Below are positions 11,201 to 23,200 of a stretch of DNA of 64,000 nucleotides, piece by piece; the first letter of the stretch is position 1, and the number at the start of each line of letters is the position of its first letter. The stretch covers positions 3,798,047 to 3,862,046 of the forward strand of contig NC_090184.1 of the NCBI RefSeq assembly GCF_024679245.1, written 5' to 3'. Source of the stretch: Pseudorasbora parva (Eukaryota > Chordata > Actinopteri > Cypriniformes > Gobionidae). Below the pieces are notes generated by a model that did not search any database, was not told where the DNA came from, and saw only the letters and a list, made by a program, of their open reading frames with translations. A program made the position numbers and the translations under genes.

Positions 11201-14200
11201 TACATTTTGAAAGTATTTTGTTCAAGCTTTATCAAAAGAGTTTGACTCCAAAAATTATTTATGAATATATTTATTTTCATCCCCATAAGTATTAAAAAAC
11301 AACGGGGCTCTCTGTCTGAGATCGGTTCGGAGCGCGCGCGCCAGAGATGGAAATTAGCACCGCCACCTGCCAAATGCGGCTGATTTTGAGTTGTGGCGGG
11401 TAAACTCGCTTCACCTACCGAGCTGTTTCACCTCTTTGTAAACTTTGCATGCGAGTGCTGCCGTATGTGCGCATATGACTAGTCGTTTTCTCCGTCATCA
11501 CTCGCGTGAAGACGCACTGTGAGACTCGCAAATATTCACTTCTCTTTCAAGTCTTGCGCTTAAACGGACAAACTCACACAAGAAGTATGTCAACATGTCC
11601 ATCTTGACGAGTATTGTAGCAGACATAGTATGTATATAATATGCCTTAAGTGAACTGTATAGTATGCACATTCGAGAAAGACGAGCATATCCCTGCATCA
11701 GGTCTTAAAGGCGCAGTAGCCTTTACTGCTGCCGGAGTGATGTCCTTATATTTAGTTTGACATTAAACAATGCTCTTGATTGAATAGCTTTTGTAAGTTT
11801 AATAAGGATTAATCTTTAATTTAAACAGTTAAATATGCAGTTATTTTACATTTGATTACTTTATTCAATTTCTGTACCTTCTGCAGGCCAGTAGGCCTGT
11901 GCATTATTATTTAATGAACACATGAGCGAGGTCGAGTTAAACATTTTAGTTTGAATTTTAGTTTTCGGTTTTCAGCTTTGGTTTCTTCTTTTTTGTTTAG
12001 GCCAAGAATTTTTATTTCGGTGCATCCCATTCTGACAATGTTCTGCTCGGTGTGTCGTCAACACGCTTCAAAGATGCCAGAATGAAAAGTTTCATTGTTG
12101 GGACTAAAAACCATACAACTGGAAGCCATAAAAGACCACGAATCATCCAAATGCCACATCCAGGTAAAAAAAAAAAAAAAAAGAGCGCACGGAGCCCTAC
12201 TTATTTAATGAAATGTATATCAGTACATGTTTTGTGTGTGTATAAGAGAGATTTGTTCATTTTACTGAACGAGATTCAAAGACCCGAGTCCGCGAAATAA
12301 TTGAGACTTGAGATTAAATAAACTGCTTAAGAATTGTAGAGCTTGTAGTATTAATTTTCACATGCAGTTACACATTGTCAGTTAAAAACAAAAAAGTGGC
12401 TGGTAAAAACATTGAGTGATAGACTTTGAAAAAAGTTAATTTCCATCCCTGGCGAGCGCTGTCTACAGGTGACGTCATGTATTTTGCAAAATGCTTAGTT
12501 AGGTGATGTGTTGCCCTCCATACGTTGCGAAACATATGCAATATAAGCGGTCTTGTAATGTAAATTGGTCTACGATAGAGATTTTAAGTCTTCATTCGAC
12601 TACAACTGTTTATTAAAGGTTTGTTGCTGATTAGAACTTGAAGTGCGATGAGGTCTTAAAATATTTTGAGAAGGTCTTTAAAAAGTCTTAAAAAGGTATT
12701 GAAATTAACTTCAGGATTCCTGTATATACCCTGTTTACTTAAGTAGAATCAATAGTGCATACTTTTTACTTTTACTTCGTTACATTTTGCAGCAAATATT
12801 TTACTTTCTACTAGACTACATTTCTACAGCATTTCGTTACATTTTCTGATCAGTTTCAGGGCTGGAGATTAAGGTTTGTTCGGATAATTAATGGATAATA
12901 ATAGGCTAATGTATGAACTGATGGTTGCGCTGTTGACAATTGCGCAGCCTCTCAAGGAGAAATGGAAACAGACTAAAGCCGCTAGTACAGAGAAACTCAG
13001 TAACATACTGCAGTAAATATTTAAAATGTGAAGGTTTTTATATTTGATAACGTATAATACAGTTAAAAAAACATCACATGACATGACCAAGAGTGCTGTT
13101 TTCCTGAATACCATCATGACCGAAAATGTGACACTGATTTCATGACAGTTCCATAAACAATTCATTAAAATTAGTCACTTACATTTTAGATGCAATAAAA
13201 ACTGCTTTTGTTCTATTACAGCAGCGAAAATATTTCCAAGATCAGATCATATTTCCACATCAGAACCACAACGCATCTCACAGCAATAGTGTGATAATGA
13301 ATGATTCAGCGTTCGAATGAATCGGTTGAATCAAAGATTCAATAAACTGTTCGTAAACGACTGCCTCATTCATGAACGAATCAGCCGTTTGAACGAACCG
13401 ACTCAATGACTCACTCATTAAGACCTGCCGCCACCTACTGGTAGTTTAGTTTCATGTTTAAACATTCTTTCCAATGTTTCTTATTGTATAAAAAATATAT
13501 TAAGTAAATATGGCTCTGGTTAATTGTACTTTTACTAAAGTAAATATGGCTCTGGTTACTTGTACTTTTACTTAAGTAAATATGGCTCTGGTTACTTGTA
13601 CTTTTACTTAAGTAAATATGTGTCATGTCTGCGACCTGATCTGTCTCATGTTGTCATGTCTCATTGTTTTGTGTTGACAGTTCACCATGTGCGCTGCCGT
13701 CAGTGTGGTGTTTTCCCCACCCCCTTGTTATTCCATCAGCACTATCACGCACCGCTCTCACCTGTGATCAATCTGACTTCCCCTATTTAATCCTCTCGTG
13801 TTTGCTGTCTTGTGCCAGATTGTCTGTGTTTGTTTACCTTGCGATTCGGCCAGCCTTTCTCCTGTCCTGTCTTGGTATTCTCGTGTTGTGTCCCGTTTTG
13901 AGGCTCCAGTGCCTGTTTGAGTTGCTTTTAGTTTTCTCTCTCCTCTCCTGCCGCCCCAGACTGCTCGCGCGCTGTTCCTGCCCGTTTGTCTGCCGCCCTC
14001 GGCTCTGGGCCGCCTCGCTTCAGGCCCGCGCTCCTCGCCCACCAGCTGTCTCTCTCACTGCCGGACGCTTCGCCCCGCCCTCCCGGGCGCTCCGATCTAC
14101 GCCGCGGGTTGCTTCTTCGGCCTTCCTGAAGACCGCACGGGACCGAGCTGCCAGCGCCCCCTGCTGTTCTTCTTGATAATTTTTGTTCTACTGATCTGCC

Positions 14201-17200
14201 CAGTTGTGTGCAAGTACTGTTGTTTAATAAATTAAGTTTTGTGTCTGCAACTGAATCTCGTCCTGATTCGTGACAGGACAATCTGGCCACAATGGATTCA
14301 GCAGACACCGATCAGGTTCGCACAGCGCTCGTCCAGCAAGGTGTCCTGTTAGGCCAGCAAGTTACCCAGCTTACCACCACTTCACGGGAGGTAGAGATTC
14401 TGACTGCTCAGGTGGCCGATCTCAGTGCACGTGTTCTAGAGCTCCAGCAGGGAGTCGTGGGGGCTCAACCGCCCAACCTCCCTGTGCAACCCGCTCCTCA
14501 CCATGAGCCCGAACCCCATGCCAACAGCCCACCACCTTACGACGGGGATCCTAACTCTTGTCGGGCTTTTTTGTCCCAATGCTCCCTAGTGTTCGCACTG
14601 CAGCCCCGCCGCTACGCCACTGAAGACTCCTGGGTGGCGTATGTCCTAACTTTGCTCACCAGTAAGGCTCGTGAGTGGGGTACAGCCGTCTGGGATGCCC
14701 AAGCACCCTTTTGCCGTTGTTTTAAAGACTTCCGTGAAGAAATGATCAAATTGTTCGATCGATCAGCAAGGGGTGATGAGGCAGCTTCCAAGCTGGTCCG
14801 GCTCTCGCAGGAGGGTCGTTCCGTCACTGACTACGCCATCCAGTTCCAAACCTTGGCGGCCTCCTGCGACTGGAATAAGGGTGCCCTGCGCTCCAGGTTT
14901 CTTGACGGACTGGATGACAGCATCCAGGACGAGATTGCCACCCACGAGCTGCCCCGTGACATGGACTCTATGGTCGACCTGGCCCTTCGTATTGAGTCTC
15001 GACTCCTTCGTCGCCGCCAACGTCGGTCTGGTAACCCATTCTGGAGGTTGGGGGAGGGCTCCTTTTCTCAAGTCACCCCTGTCCAGTCTTCACCTCTCCC
15101 CGCAGACCCTGAACCCATGCAATTGGGCCATCTCCGTCTAACACCTCAGGAGAAGCAGGATCGTCTGGCTAGAGGTTTATGCCTTTACTGTGGGAAGCCT
15201 GGGCATTTTGCTCTAAAGTGCCCTTTAAAAGCCAAAGCCCACCAGTGAATCGGGGACTCCTGGTGGGCGCATCTCCTTGTGTTAATACCCCTGGTTCTCG
15301 CACGCTGTTACCCGTCTCCATCCAGCATGAAGGCTTCTCCAGCTCCTGCCAGGCCCTCGTGGACTCTGGGGCTGAGGGCAATTTTCTGGACAGCACGGTT
15401 GCTAAGCAGTGGGGCATTCCAGCTATCCCCCTCTCCTCGCCCATTCCGGTGTGGTCGTTGGCGGGCCAGCTTATCTCCACCATTACCCACATCACTCCTC
15501 GTGTAAGTCTTATTGTCTCAGGCAATCACCGTGAGGGTATTGAGCTGTACCTACTGAATTCACCGGGTGCTCCTATCATTCTGGGGCATCCGTGGCTGGT
15601 GCAGCACAACCCTCACGTGGATTGGTCTGGGAATTCTGTGTTAGCCTGGAGTCAGTTTTGTCTAGCGTCTTGTCTGGGTCCTGCTTCTTGTCCTGGTTCT
15701 GTGTGTCCTGTTTCTCAGGTGGAGGCAGCAGATCTGACCGGAGTCCCGGCGGAGTACCGTGATCTTCATCGGGTCTTCAGCAGGTCCCGAGCCATGTCCC
15801 TACCGCCCCACCGGCCGTATGATTGTGCTATTGATCTCCTCCCAGGCACTTCTCCGCCCAAGGGTCGGTTATATTCCCTTTCTGGTCCTGAACGAGAGGC
15901 CATGGACAGGTATATTCAAGAATCTCTTAGTGCCGGCCTCATCCGCCCCTCTTCCTCGCCCGCCGGGGCAGGGTTCTTCTTCGTTGAGAAGAAAGATGGT
16001 TCTTTGCGGCCCTGCATTGACTACCGAGGGTTAAACGACATTACTGTCAAGAACAGGTACCCCCTACCGCTCATGTCGTCTGCTTTTGAGTTATTGCAGG
16101 GAGCTCAGGTCTTCACCAAGTTAGACCTCCGCAACGCATACCATCTGGTGCGGATTCGTGAGGGGGATGAGTGGAAGACAGCGTTTAATACCCCTACGGG
16201 ACACTTTGAATATTTAGTCCTACCTTTTGGTCTGACTAATGCTCCAGCTGTCTTCCAGGCCTTGGTCAATGATGTGGTGAGGGACATGGTAAATAAGTTT
16301 GTCTTTGTGTATCTGGATGACATTCTCATCTTTTCCCCTTCTCTACAGGTACACACTCAGCACGTTCGCAAGGTCCTTCAACGGCTGTTAGAGAACCAGC
16401 TCTTTGTAAAGGCGGAGAAGTGCGAGTTCCACTCCGAGTCAGTTACATTCCTGGGGTATGTCATCTCAGCGGATGGGATCAGGGCTGATCCCGCCAAGGT
16501 AAGGGCCGTAGCCGAGTGGCCAGTCCCCAACACCCGCAAGGCGCTGCAGCGGTTCCTGGGGTTCGCCAATTTTTATAGGCGCTTCATCAGGAACTTCAGT
16601 CAGGTAGCTGCACCCTTAACGGCTCTCACCTCCACCAAGGTACCGTTCAGATGGAATAGTCAGGCTCAGGAGTCCTTTGATGTCCTTAAGTCCCGTTTCA
16701 TCTCTGCTCCTGTTCTCTCTATTCCAGATCCTGATCGGCAATTCATTGTCGAGGTGGATGCCTCCGATGTTGGGGTAGGCGCGGTCCTGTCTCAGCGGTG
16801 CCCTAAGGACGGGAAGGTGCATCCCTGTGCCTTCTTCTCCCATCGGCTGAGCCCGGCTGAATGTAACTATGACATTGGAAACAGGGAACTGTTGGCAGTC
16901 AGGTTGGCCTTGGGTGAGTGGCGTCACTGGCTGGAGGGGTCGGCGCAGCCCTTCCTGGTCTGGACGGACCACAAGAACCTTGAGTACGTCCGTTCGGCCA
17001 GGAGGGTGAGTTCAGGTTTTGGTGGCCGTCCATGGCCCCGGATGTCAGGCAATTTGTGTTGGCTTGCTCGACTTGTGCTCAGAACAAGAATTCTAACCGC
17101 CCGTCTGTTGGTCTGCTCCAACCCTTGCCCATTCCCTCTCGTCCCTGGTCACACCTGGCCCTTGACTTCATCACTGGGCTACCACCCTCGAGAGGCAACA

Positions 17201-20200
17201 CCGTCATCTTGACGGTAGTGGATCGTTTTTCCAAAGCGGCCCACTTCATCCCCATGCCCAAACTCCCCTCTGCCAAGGAAACTGCTCAGACTGTGATAGA
17301 CCACGTGTTCCGGATTCATGGCCTTCCGGTTGATGTGGTTTCTGATAGGGGGCCACAGTTTGTTTCTCGGTTTTGGAAGGAATTCTGTCGACAGATCGGG
17401 GCCTCTACGAGTCTATCCTCAGGCTTTCACCCCCAGACCAACGGGCAGTGCGAGCGAGCTAATCAGGATCTCGAGAGAGCTCTCCGCTGCCTGACCTCCC
17501 AGAATCCTAGTTCCTGGAGCCAACAGTTGTCGTGGGTGGAATATGCCCACAACTCCCTGCCTGTAGCGTCGACAGGTATGTCCCCATTTCTGTGTTCTAT
17601 TGGTTACCAACCTCCTTTGTTTCCCTCACAGGAACCCGATGCTGCGGTCCCGTCCGCCTTGGCCTTCATCCAGCGTTGCCGCCGCACAAGGAAGAGGGCT
17701 GAGGGGGTCTTGGCCCGGACTTCCAGACGGACCAAGGCAGCAGCCGATCGTCATCGGATTCCCTCACCTCGTTATGTGTGTGGTCAAAGAGTATGGCTAT
17801 CTACCAAGGACCTGCCTCTCAGGGTTGCCTCTCGTAAATTGGCTCCCAGGTTCATTGGGCCATACCGCATCACCAAGGTTCTGAATCCGGTGGCGATTAG
17901 GCTCCAGCTTCCTCCTTCTCTTGGTCGGGTTCACCCTGTTTTCCATGTATCCAGGGTCAAGCCTGTGTTTAGGTCCCATCTTAATCCTGTTATTTCTTCC
18001 CCTGCCCCCCCTTCCCCTCGCTTAGTGGATGGCGCTCCTGTTTACACTGTCAGGAGACTGTTGAATGTCAGACGCCGGGGCAGGGGCTTCCAGTATCTTG
18101 TGGACTGGGAGGGCTACGGTCCGGAGGAGAGGAGCTGGGTTCCGGCTCGGGACATCTTGGACCAGACGTTGGTCAGGGACTTCCGTCGGCGACGAGGTGA
18201 GCCCCTCCCTGGGGCGCCTAGGGGCGCTCCTGGGGAAGGGGGGGGGGGGGGGGGGGTACTGTCATGTCTGCGACCTGATCTGTCTCATGTTGTCATGTCT
18301 CGTTGTTTTGTGTTGACAGTTCACCATGTGCGCTGCCGTTAGTGTGGTGTTTTCCCCACCCCCTTATTATTCCATCAGCACTATCACGCACCGCTCTCAC
18401 CTGTGATCAATCTGACTTCCCCTATTTAATCCTCTCGTGTTTGCTGTCTTGTGCCAGATTGTCTGTGTTTGTTTACCTTGCGATTCGGCCAGCCTTTCTC
18501 CTGTCCTGTCTTGGTATTCTCGTGTTGTGTCCCGTTTTGAGGCTCCAGTGCCTGTTTGAGTTGCTTTTAGTTTTCTCTCTCCTCTCCTGCCACCCCAGAC
18601 TGCTCGCACGCTGTTCCTGCCCGTTTGTCTGCCGCCCTCGGCTCTGGGCCGCCTCGCTTCAGGCCCGCGCTCCTCGCCCACCAGCTGTCTCTCTCGCTGC
18701 CGGACGCTTCGCCCCGCCCTCCCGGGCGCGCCGATCTACTCCGCGGGTTGCTTCTTCGGCCTTCCTGAAGACCGCACGGGACCGAGCTGCCAGCGCCCCC
18801 TGCTGTTCTCCTTGATAATTTTTGTTCTACTGATCTGCCCAGTTGTGTGCAAGTACTGTTGTTTAATAAATTAAGTTTTGTGTCTGCAACTGAATCTCGT
18901 CCTGATTCGTGACAATATGGCTCTGGTTACTTGTTCTTTTACTTAAGTAAATATGGCTCTGGTTACTTGTTCTTTTACTTAAGTAAATATGGCTCTGGTT
19001 ACTTGTACTTTTACTTAAGTAAATATGGCTCTGGTTACTTGTACTTTTCCTAAAGTAAATATGGCTCTGGTTACTTGTACTTTTACTTAAGTAAATATGG
19101 CTCTGGTTACTTGTTCTTTTACTTAAGTAAATATGGCTCTGGTTACTTGTACTTTTCCTAAAGTAAATATGGCTCTGGTTACTTATTCTTTTACTTAAGT
19201 AAATATGGCTCTGGTTACTTGTACTTTTCCTAAAGTAAATATGGCTCTGGTTACTTGTACTTTTACTTAAGTAAATATGGCTCTGGTTACTTGTACTTTT
19301 ACTTAAGTAAATATGGCTCTGGTTACTTGTTCTTTTACTTAAGTAAATATGGCTCTGGTTAATTGTACTTTTACTTAAGTAAATATGGCTCTGGTTACTT
19401 GTACTTTTACTTAAGTAAATACGGCTCTGGTTACTTGTACTTTTACTTAAGTAAATACGGCTCTGGTTACTTGTACTTTTACTTAAGTAAATATGGCTCT
19501 GGTTACTTGTTCTTTTACTTAAGTAAATATGGCTCTGGTTACTTGTACTTTTACTTAAGTAAATATGGCTCTGGTTACTTGTACTTTTACTTAAGTAAAT
19601 ATGGCTCTGGTTACTTGTACTTTTACTTAAGTAAATATGGCTCTGGTTACTTGTACTTTTACTTAAGTAAATATGGCTCTGGTTACTTGTACTTTTACTT
19701 AAGTAAATATGGCTCTGGTTACTTGTACTTTTCCTAAAGTAAATATGGCTCTGGTTACTTGTACTTTTACTTAAGTAAATATGGCTCTGGTTACTTGTTC
19801 TTTTACTTAAGTAAATATGGCTCTGGTTACTTGTTCTTTTACTTAAGTAAATATGGCTCTGGTTACTTGTACTTTTACTTAAGTAAATATGGCTCTGGTT
19901 ACTTGTACTTTTACTAAAGTAAATACGGCTCTGGTTACTTGTACTTTTACTAAAGTAAATATGGCTCTGGTTACTTGTACTTTTACTTAAGTACTGAGAT
20001 TCAGTACTTCCTCCACCACTGGGAGAAGTAAGGTAACATGGCTTGGTTAAAAACATGTATATCCCAATAGGAAACAACAGGCTTTCATTAATGGAGGTTA
20101 TAAATAATTTTTTTATTTCTAGAAAGCTTATTTCATTTTGATATTTTTTCATACATTTTTTTTAATCTAATATGATTTTAATAATCATAAATGTCTCTGG

Positions 20201-23200
20201 AGCATATGAGAGTGATTATTGAAGGATCATGTGACACTGAAGACTGGAGTAATGATGATAAAGTCAGCTTCGATCACAGGAATAAATTGCACTTTAATAT
20301 ATATTTACATAGAAAACAGCTGTTTCAAATTGCAATAATATTTCATAATATGACTGCTTTATTTGTATTTTTAATTCATTAAATACAGCCTTGGTGAGCA
20401 GAAGAGATTTATTTTAAAAACATTAAAAATGTCCCAATCCTAAATTTCTGAATGCCAGTGTACATGTAGGCACATTTATACATACAAATACATATATTCT
20501 TTTGTTTGTTCTCACCTTTTGTGTTGTGAATGATTCTGTAAATATTACAAATTTATTGAGAAATTTGTAGGACGTGTCAGCTGGACTGAATGTAACACAA
20601 TTTTTCTTTTAATTCTCCCACACAGAATTTTTTTATTTAAAAAAGGCAATAAATAATTAATTTTTAAAAACACCAAATGATGGAATATCAGTTTGATAAA
20701 GAGCGAGTTGCTCTTGTAGAACAAAAACTATTAAATTAAATGTACAATATGTAAAGATTTTTGATTGAAATATCCAAAAACCACTAGAACAATATTATAG
20801 GCTATATTTTGTTGACTAATATGATCCCAAATGTTTCCAAGATGTTTAAATCTGGAGAAATAAGCTATTTTAACCAGGACATGGACCGTGTCCGTGCTCA
20901 CCTATCAATGACATCATACCCGCGTTACCCTCGGTTTTATTTTGTAGAAACCATGGAAACACTAAAGCCGCTTTAATATCTGATGTGTTTTATTAGACAG
21001 GAGAGCAACTGTTTGGATCATTGATGGACAGAAACTAATCAATGAGTGCGTTTACATGCACGTTCTTAAAGGCACAATATGTAATGTTTCAGCATTAAAA
21101 ATATAAAATATCACTATATCTATGTTATATATTTTTTAAAGTTGTGTGTTTACATTATCCCGACAGTTCCAATTAACTTCTAAATTCAGAGAAATTAATA
21201 TTTTAATTCGAAGACACGGACCGTGTCTTTATTTCCGTTATGTCGCCCGTCTATCACGTCATATCCACGTTTGCGTCTTGCTTCTTGCGAACTCGGCGGA
21301 ACCGCCAAACTCAAAGAGGAACACTGACAGTATAAGGGGAACACCCGTATAAAAAAGTCTGTATGATAATGGATCATGACTACTCTTTGCCTGTACGTTT
21401 TGCCAGCTCAACAAAGCGCAAACGTACGGGTGAAAAAAATGACCCGAGAAGATTTTGGGACAGTAGAAGAAGCAAGAGACGTGTAAACCTTGGAGAAGCC
21501 TTTTAAAGATGGCGAAATCTTCGTGACAAGCTCGGACTGCAGAGAGATGCTGATCTCGTTTGCGTTTTAATAAACAGGTCATTTAAGTAACCATTCAGCT
21601 AACATAATAATCATATAATCATAACATGCTGTATGTTTGCATATTGCATAGCGATCTTCACCACATTGAGACGCGTTTAGCTGAATACGTATACATTTTA
21701 TCAGCGTTTCAAAAGTATATTTCTGTCCGTATATTTGGTGACACGATGATGTCATGTGTAAAACGCAGATGGACTAGCTATTATTGGTTTTATATGTAGC
21801 TGGAGAAAGTAATGTTAGCTTCGTATGGTAATATGCCACTATCTTGGTCAATTAATATAAGGTGACCGTCACTTTTATCATATGTTAATACTAGCTAAAT
21901 ATAATATTGATTTAATAATGATCTACTAATTCATATATCTCTGAGTTCCAAAATAAATGTTTATTAGAATGATTGATGAACGTGGGGAGCGACACAGCGC
22001 GTGTTCCAATGAACAACGTATTGCTGGTTCTCTCATTTACTATGCATTATGTTGGTAATGATAAACTAAATTGAAATGTATTTCCTTATTGAACAGTTGA
22101 TAGACAGAATGTTCGACAAGCACGGATGCCATGTCAACATATCTATAATTTGAGTAACTCAAATTATGATGCGCGGTTAATATGTCAACATAGCCTACCA
22201 ACTTATAGGTATGTTGACATAGCGACCGCCCGCACACCATTCTGACTCACACATTAGCTAACGTTACTGATAAGTTTAAGTAACGGTAGCTCGCTGCTAT
22301 TTCATTAGATTGACATTACATAAAGTGAAAAGCCGTAACTAAACATAACAATAATAGAGATGTAATATAACAATACATTACCTTGTCAGTGAACATGTTT
22401 TCTGCTGGAGATGCCAGATTCGCTGGTTGACAGTGACAATGACAACAACTCCCATGAGCTCACGCACTTTCCCAACGTCATCAAAGTACGTCTGTTGTTA
22501 TTATTTTGAATGAGTGACCCCTAGTGGCCAAAAGTTGCATACTGCACGTTTAAGCCGATTACGCCTAATAAGCCGACAACAAACATGGTCATGTTAACGC
22601 GGTAACCCGTTTTCTTTTATCGGAGTAAGGTCATAAACGGCTTAAGCATAAACCGGTCAGAACAGGTCGTTTTTGCCTCTTACCTCAATTTCGGCTGCAT
22701 GTAAATGCATCAACCAGCTTTCTGTCAGCTTATTTAAGTGCGCATGTGTGATAGGTGACAAACACACATACTTCGAGCAGATTTAAATACATCCAGCGAG
22801 TGTTTTGCATGAAATAAGGACATATATCACAAACACACTCATGTAAGACTCAGAAAAATGTAAAGATGTGTTCTCATCTCATGCAGCAGAAGTAAAAGAG
22901 GTTCAGTCATAACGCTGCATGAGGGATCATGAGCCGTAAATCTCCCGCTGACACGGTGCACGCTTAATTTAACATCACAACTGACGTAACATTTGGAATA
23001 TCTAGCCTACTCCGAGTCAGATACGGACATTTTTATTTTTGAGGACACTACAAGTAAATAACCCGGTTTATTAATAAAGTCATGTAAACGCGGTTTACTT
23101 GCGTTGTCAGTTTACTGGTTTGCATGTAAACGGGGAAAACTGGTTATTTCAATAAGCTGATATTTGTGAGTTATCAGCTTAATGGTGTGCATGTAAACGT

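Larger units (their letters stand above)
13621..18914 (+). mobile_element. Ty3/gypsy LTR retrotransposon with chromodomain, recently inserted
   Basis: 5294 bp. Two 655-bp LTRs (13621-14275 and 18260-18914) begin TGTCATGTCTGCG, end GATTCGTGACA and differ at about 9 positions (about 1.4%). The 5-bp target duplication ATATG is at 13616-13620 and 18915-18919. Order: LTR, gag, protease, reverse transcriptase, RNase H (truncated), integrase (zinc domain truncated), chromodomain, polypurine tract, LTR. No env-like frame. The internal deletion between RNase H and integrase makes it non-autonomous. It lies in intron 1 of the left TGOLN2-like gene, antisense to it. Confidence 0.95.
11079..20021. mobile_element. 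Remnant hAT-like element hosting nested insertions
   Basis: The right end, read inverted, is CAGTGGTGGAGGAAGTACTG, followed by ACTTAAGTAAAAGTAC subterminal motifs of the kind seen in Ac/Tol2-like fish hATs. The left end and about 135 bp of host sequence (equivalent to 63680-63814) are missing. It contains a 1.6 kb element, a 36-bp minisatellite grown from its subterminal motif, and a gypsy-type element. It sits in intron 1 of the left TGOLN2-like copy and is absent from the right one. Confidence 0.6.

Noticed and set aside
13664..14176. 170-codon frame, also at 18303-18815
   Set aside because: It lies wholly inside both LTRs; no known protein, and the LTR carries promoter and polyadenylation signals there.
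13621..18914. Endogenous retrovirus
   Set aside because: No envelope-like frame, and a C-terminal chromodomain: a Ty3/gypsy retrotransposon rather than a retrovirus.
18915..19996. CRISPR-like regular array
   Set aside because: The repeats are contiguous with no variable spacers, and the genome is eukaryotic.
18863..20152. 429-codon minus-strand frame of 12-residue repeats, and plus-strand frames in the same array
   Set aside because: 36-bp minisatellite with stop-free registers on both strands; no start context, splice sites or conserved domain.
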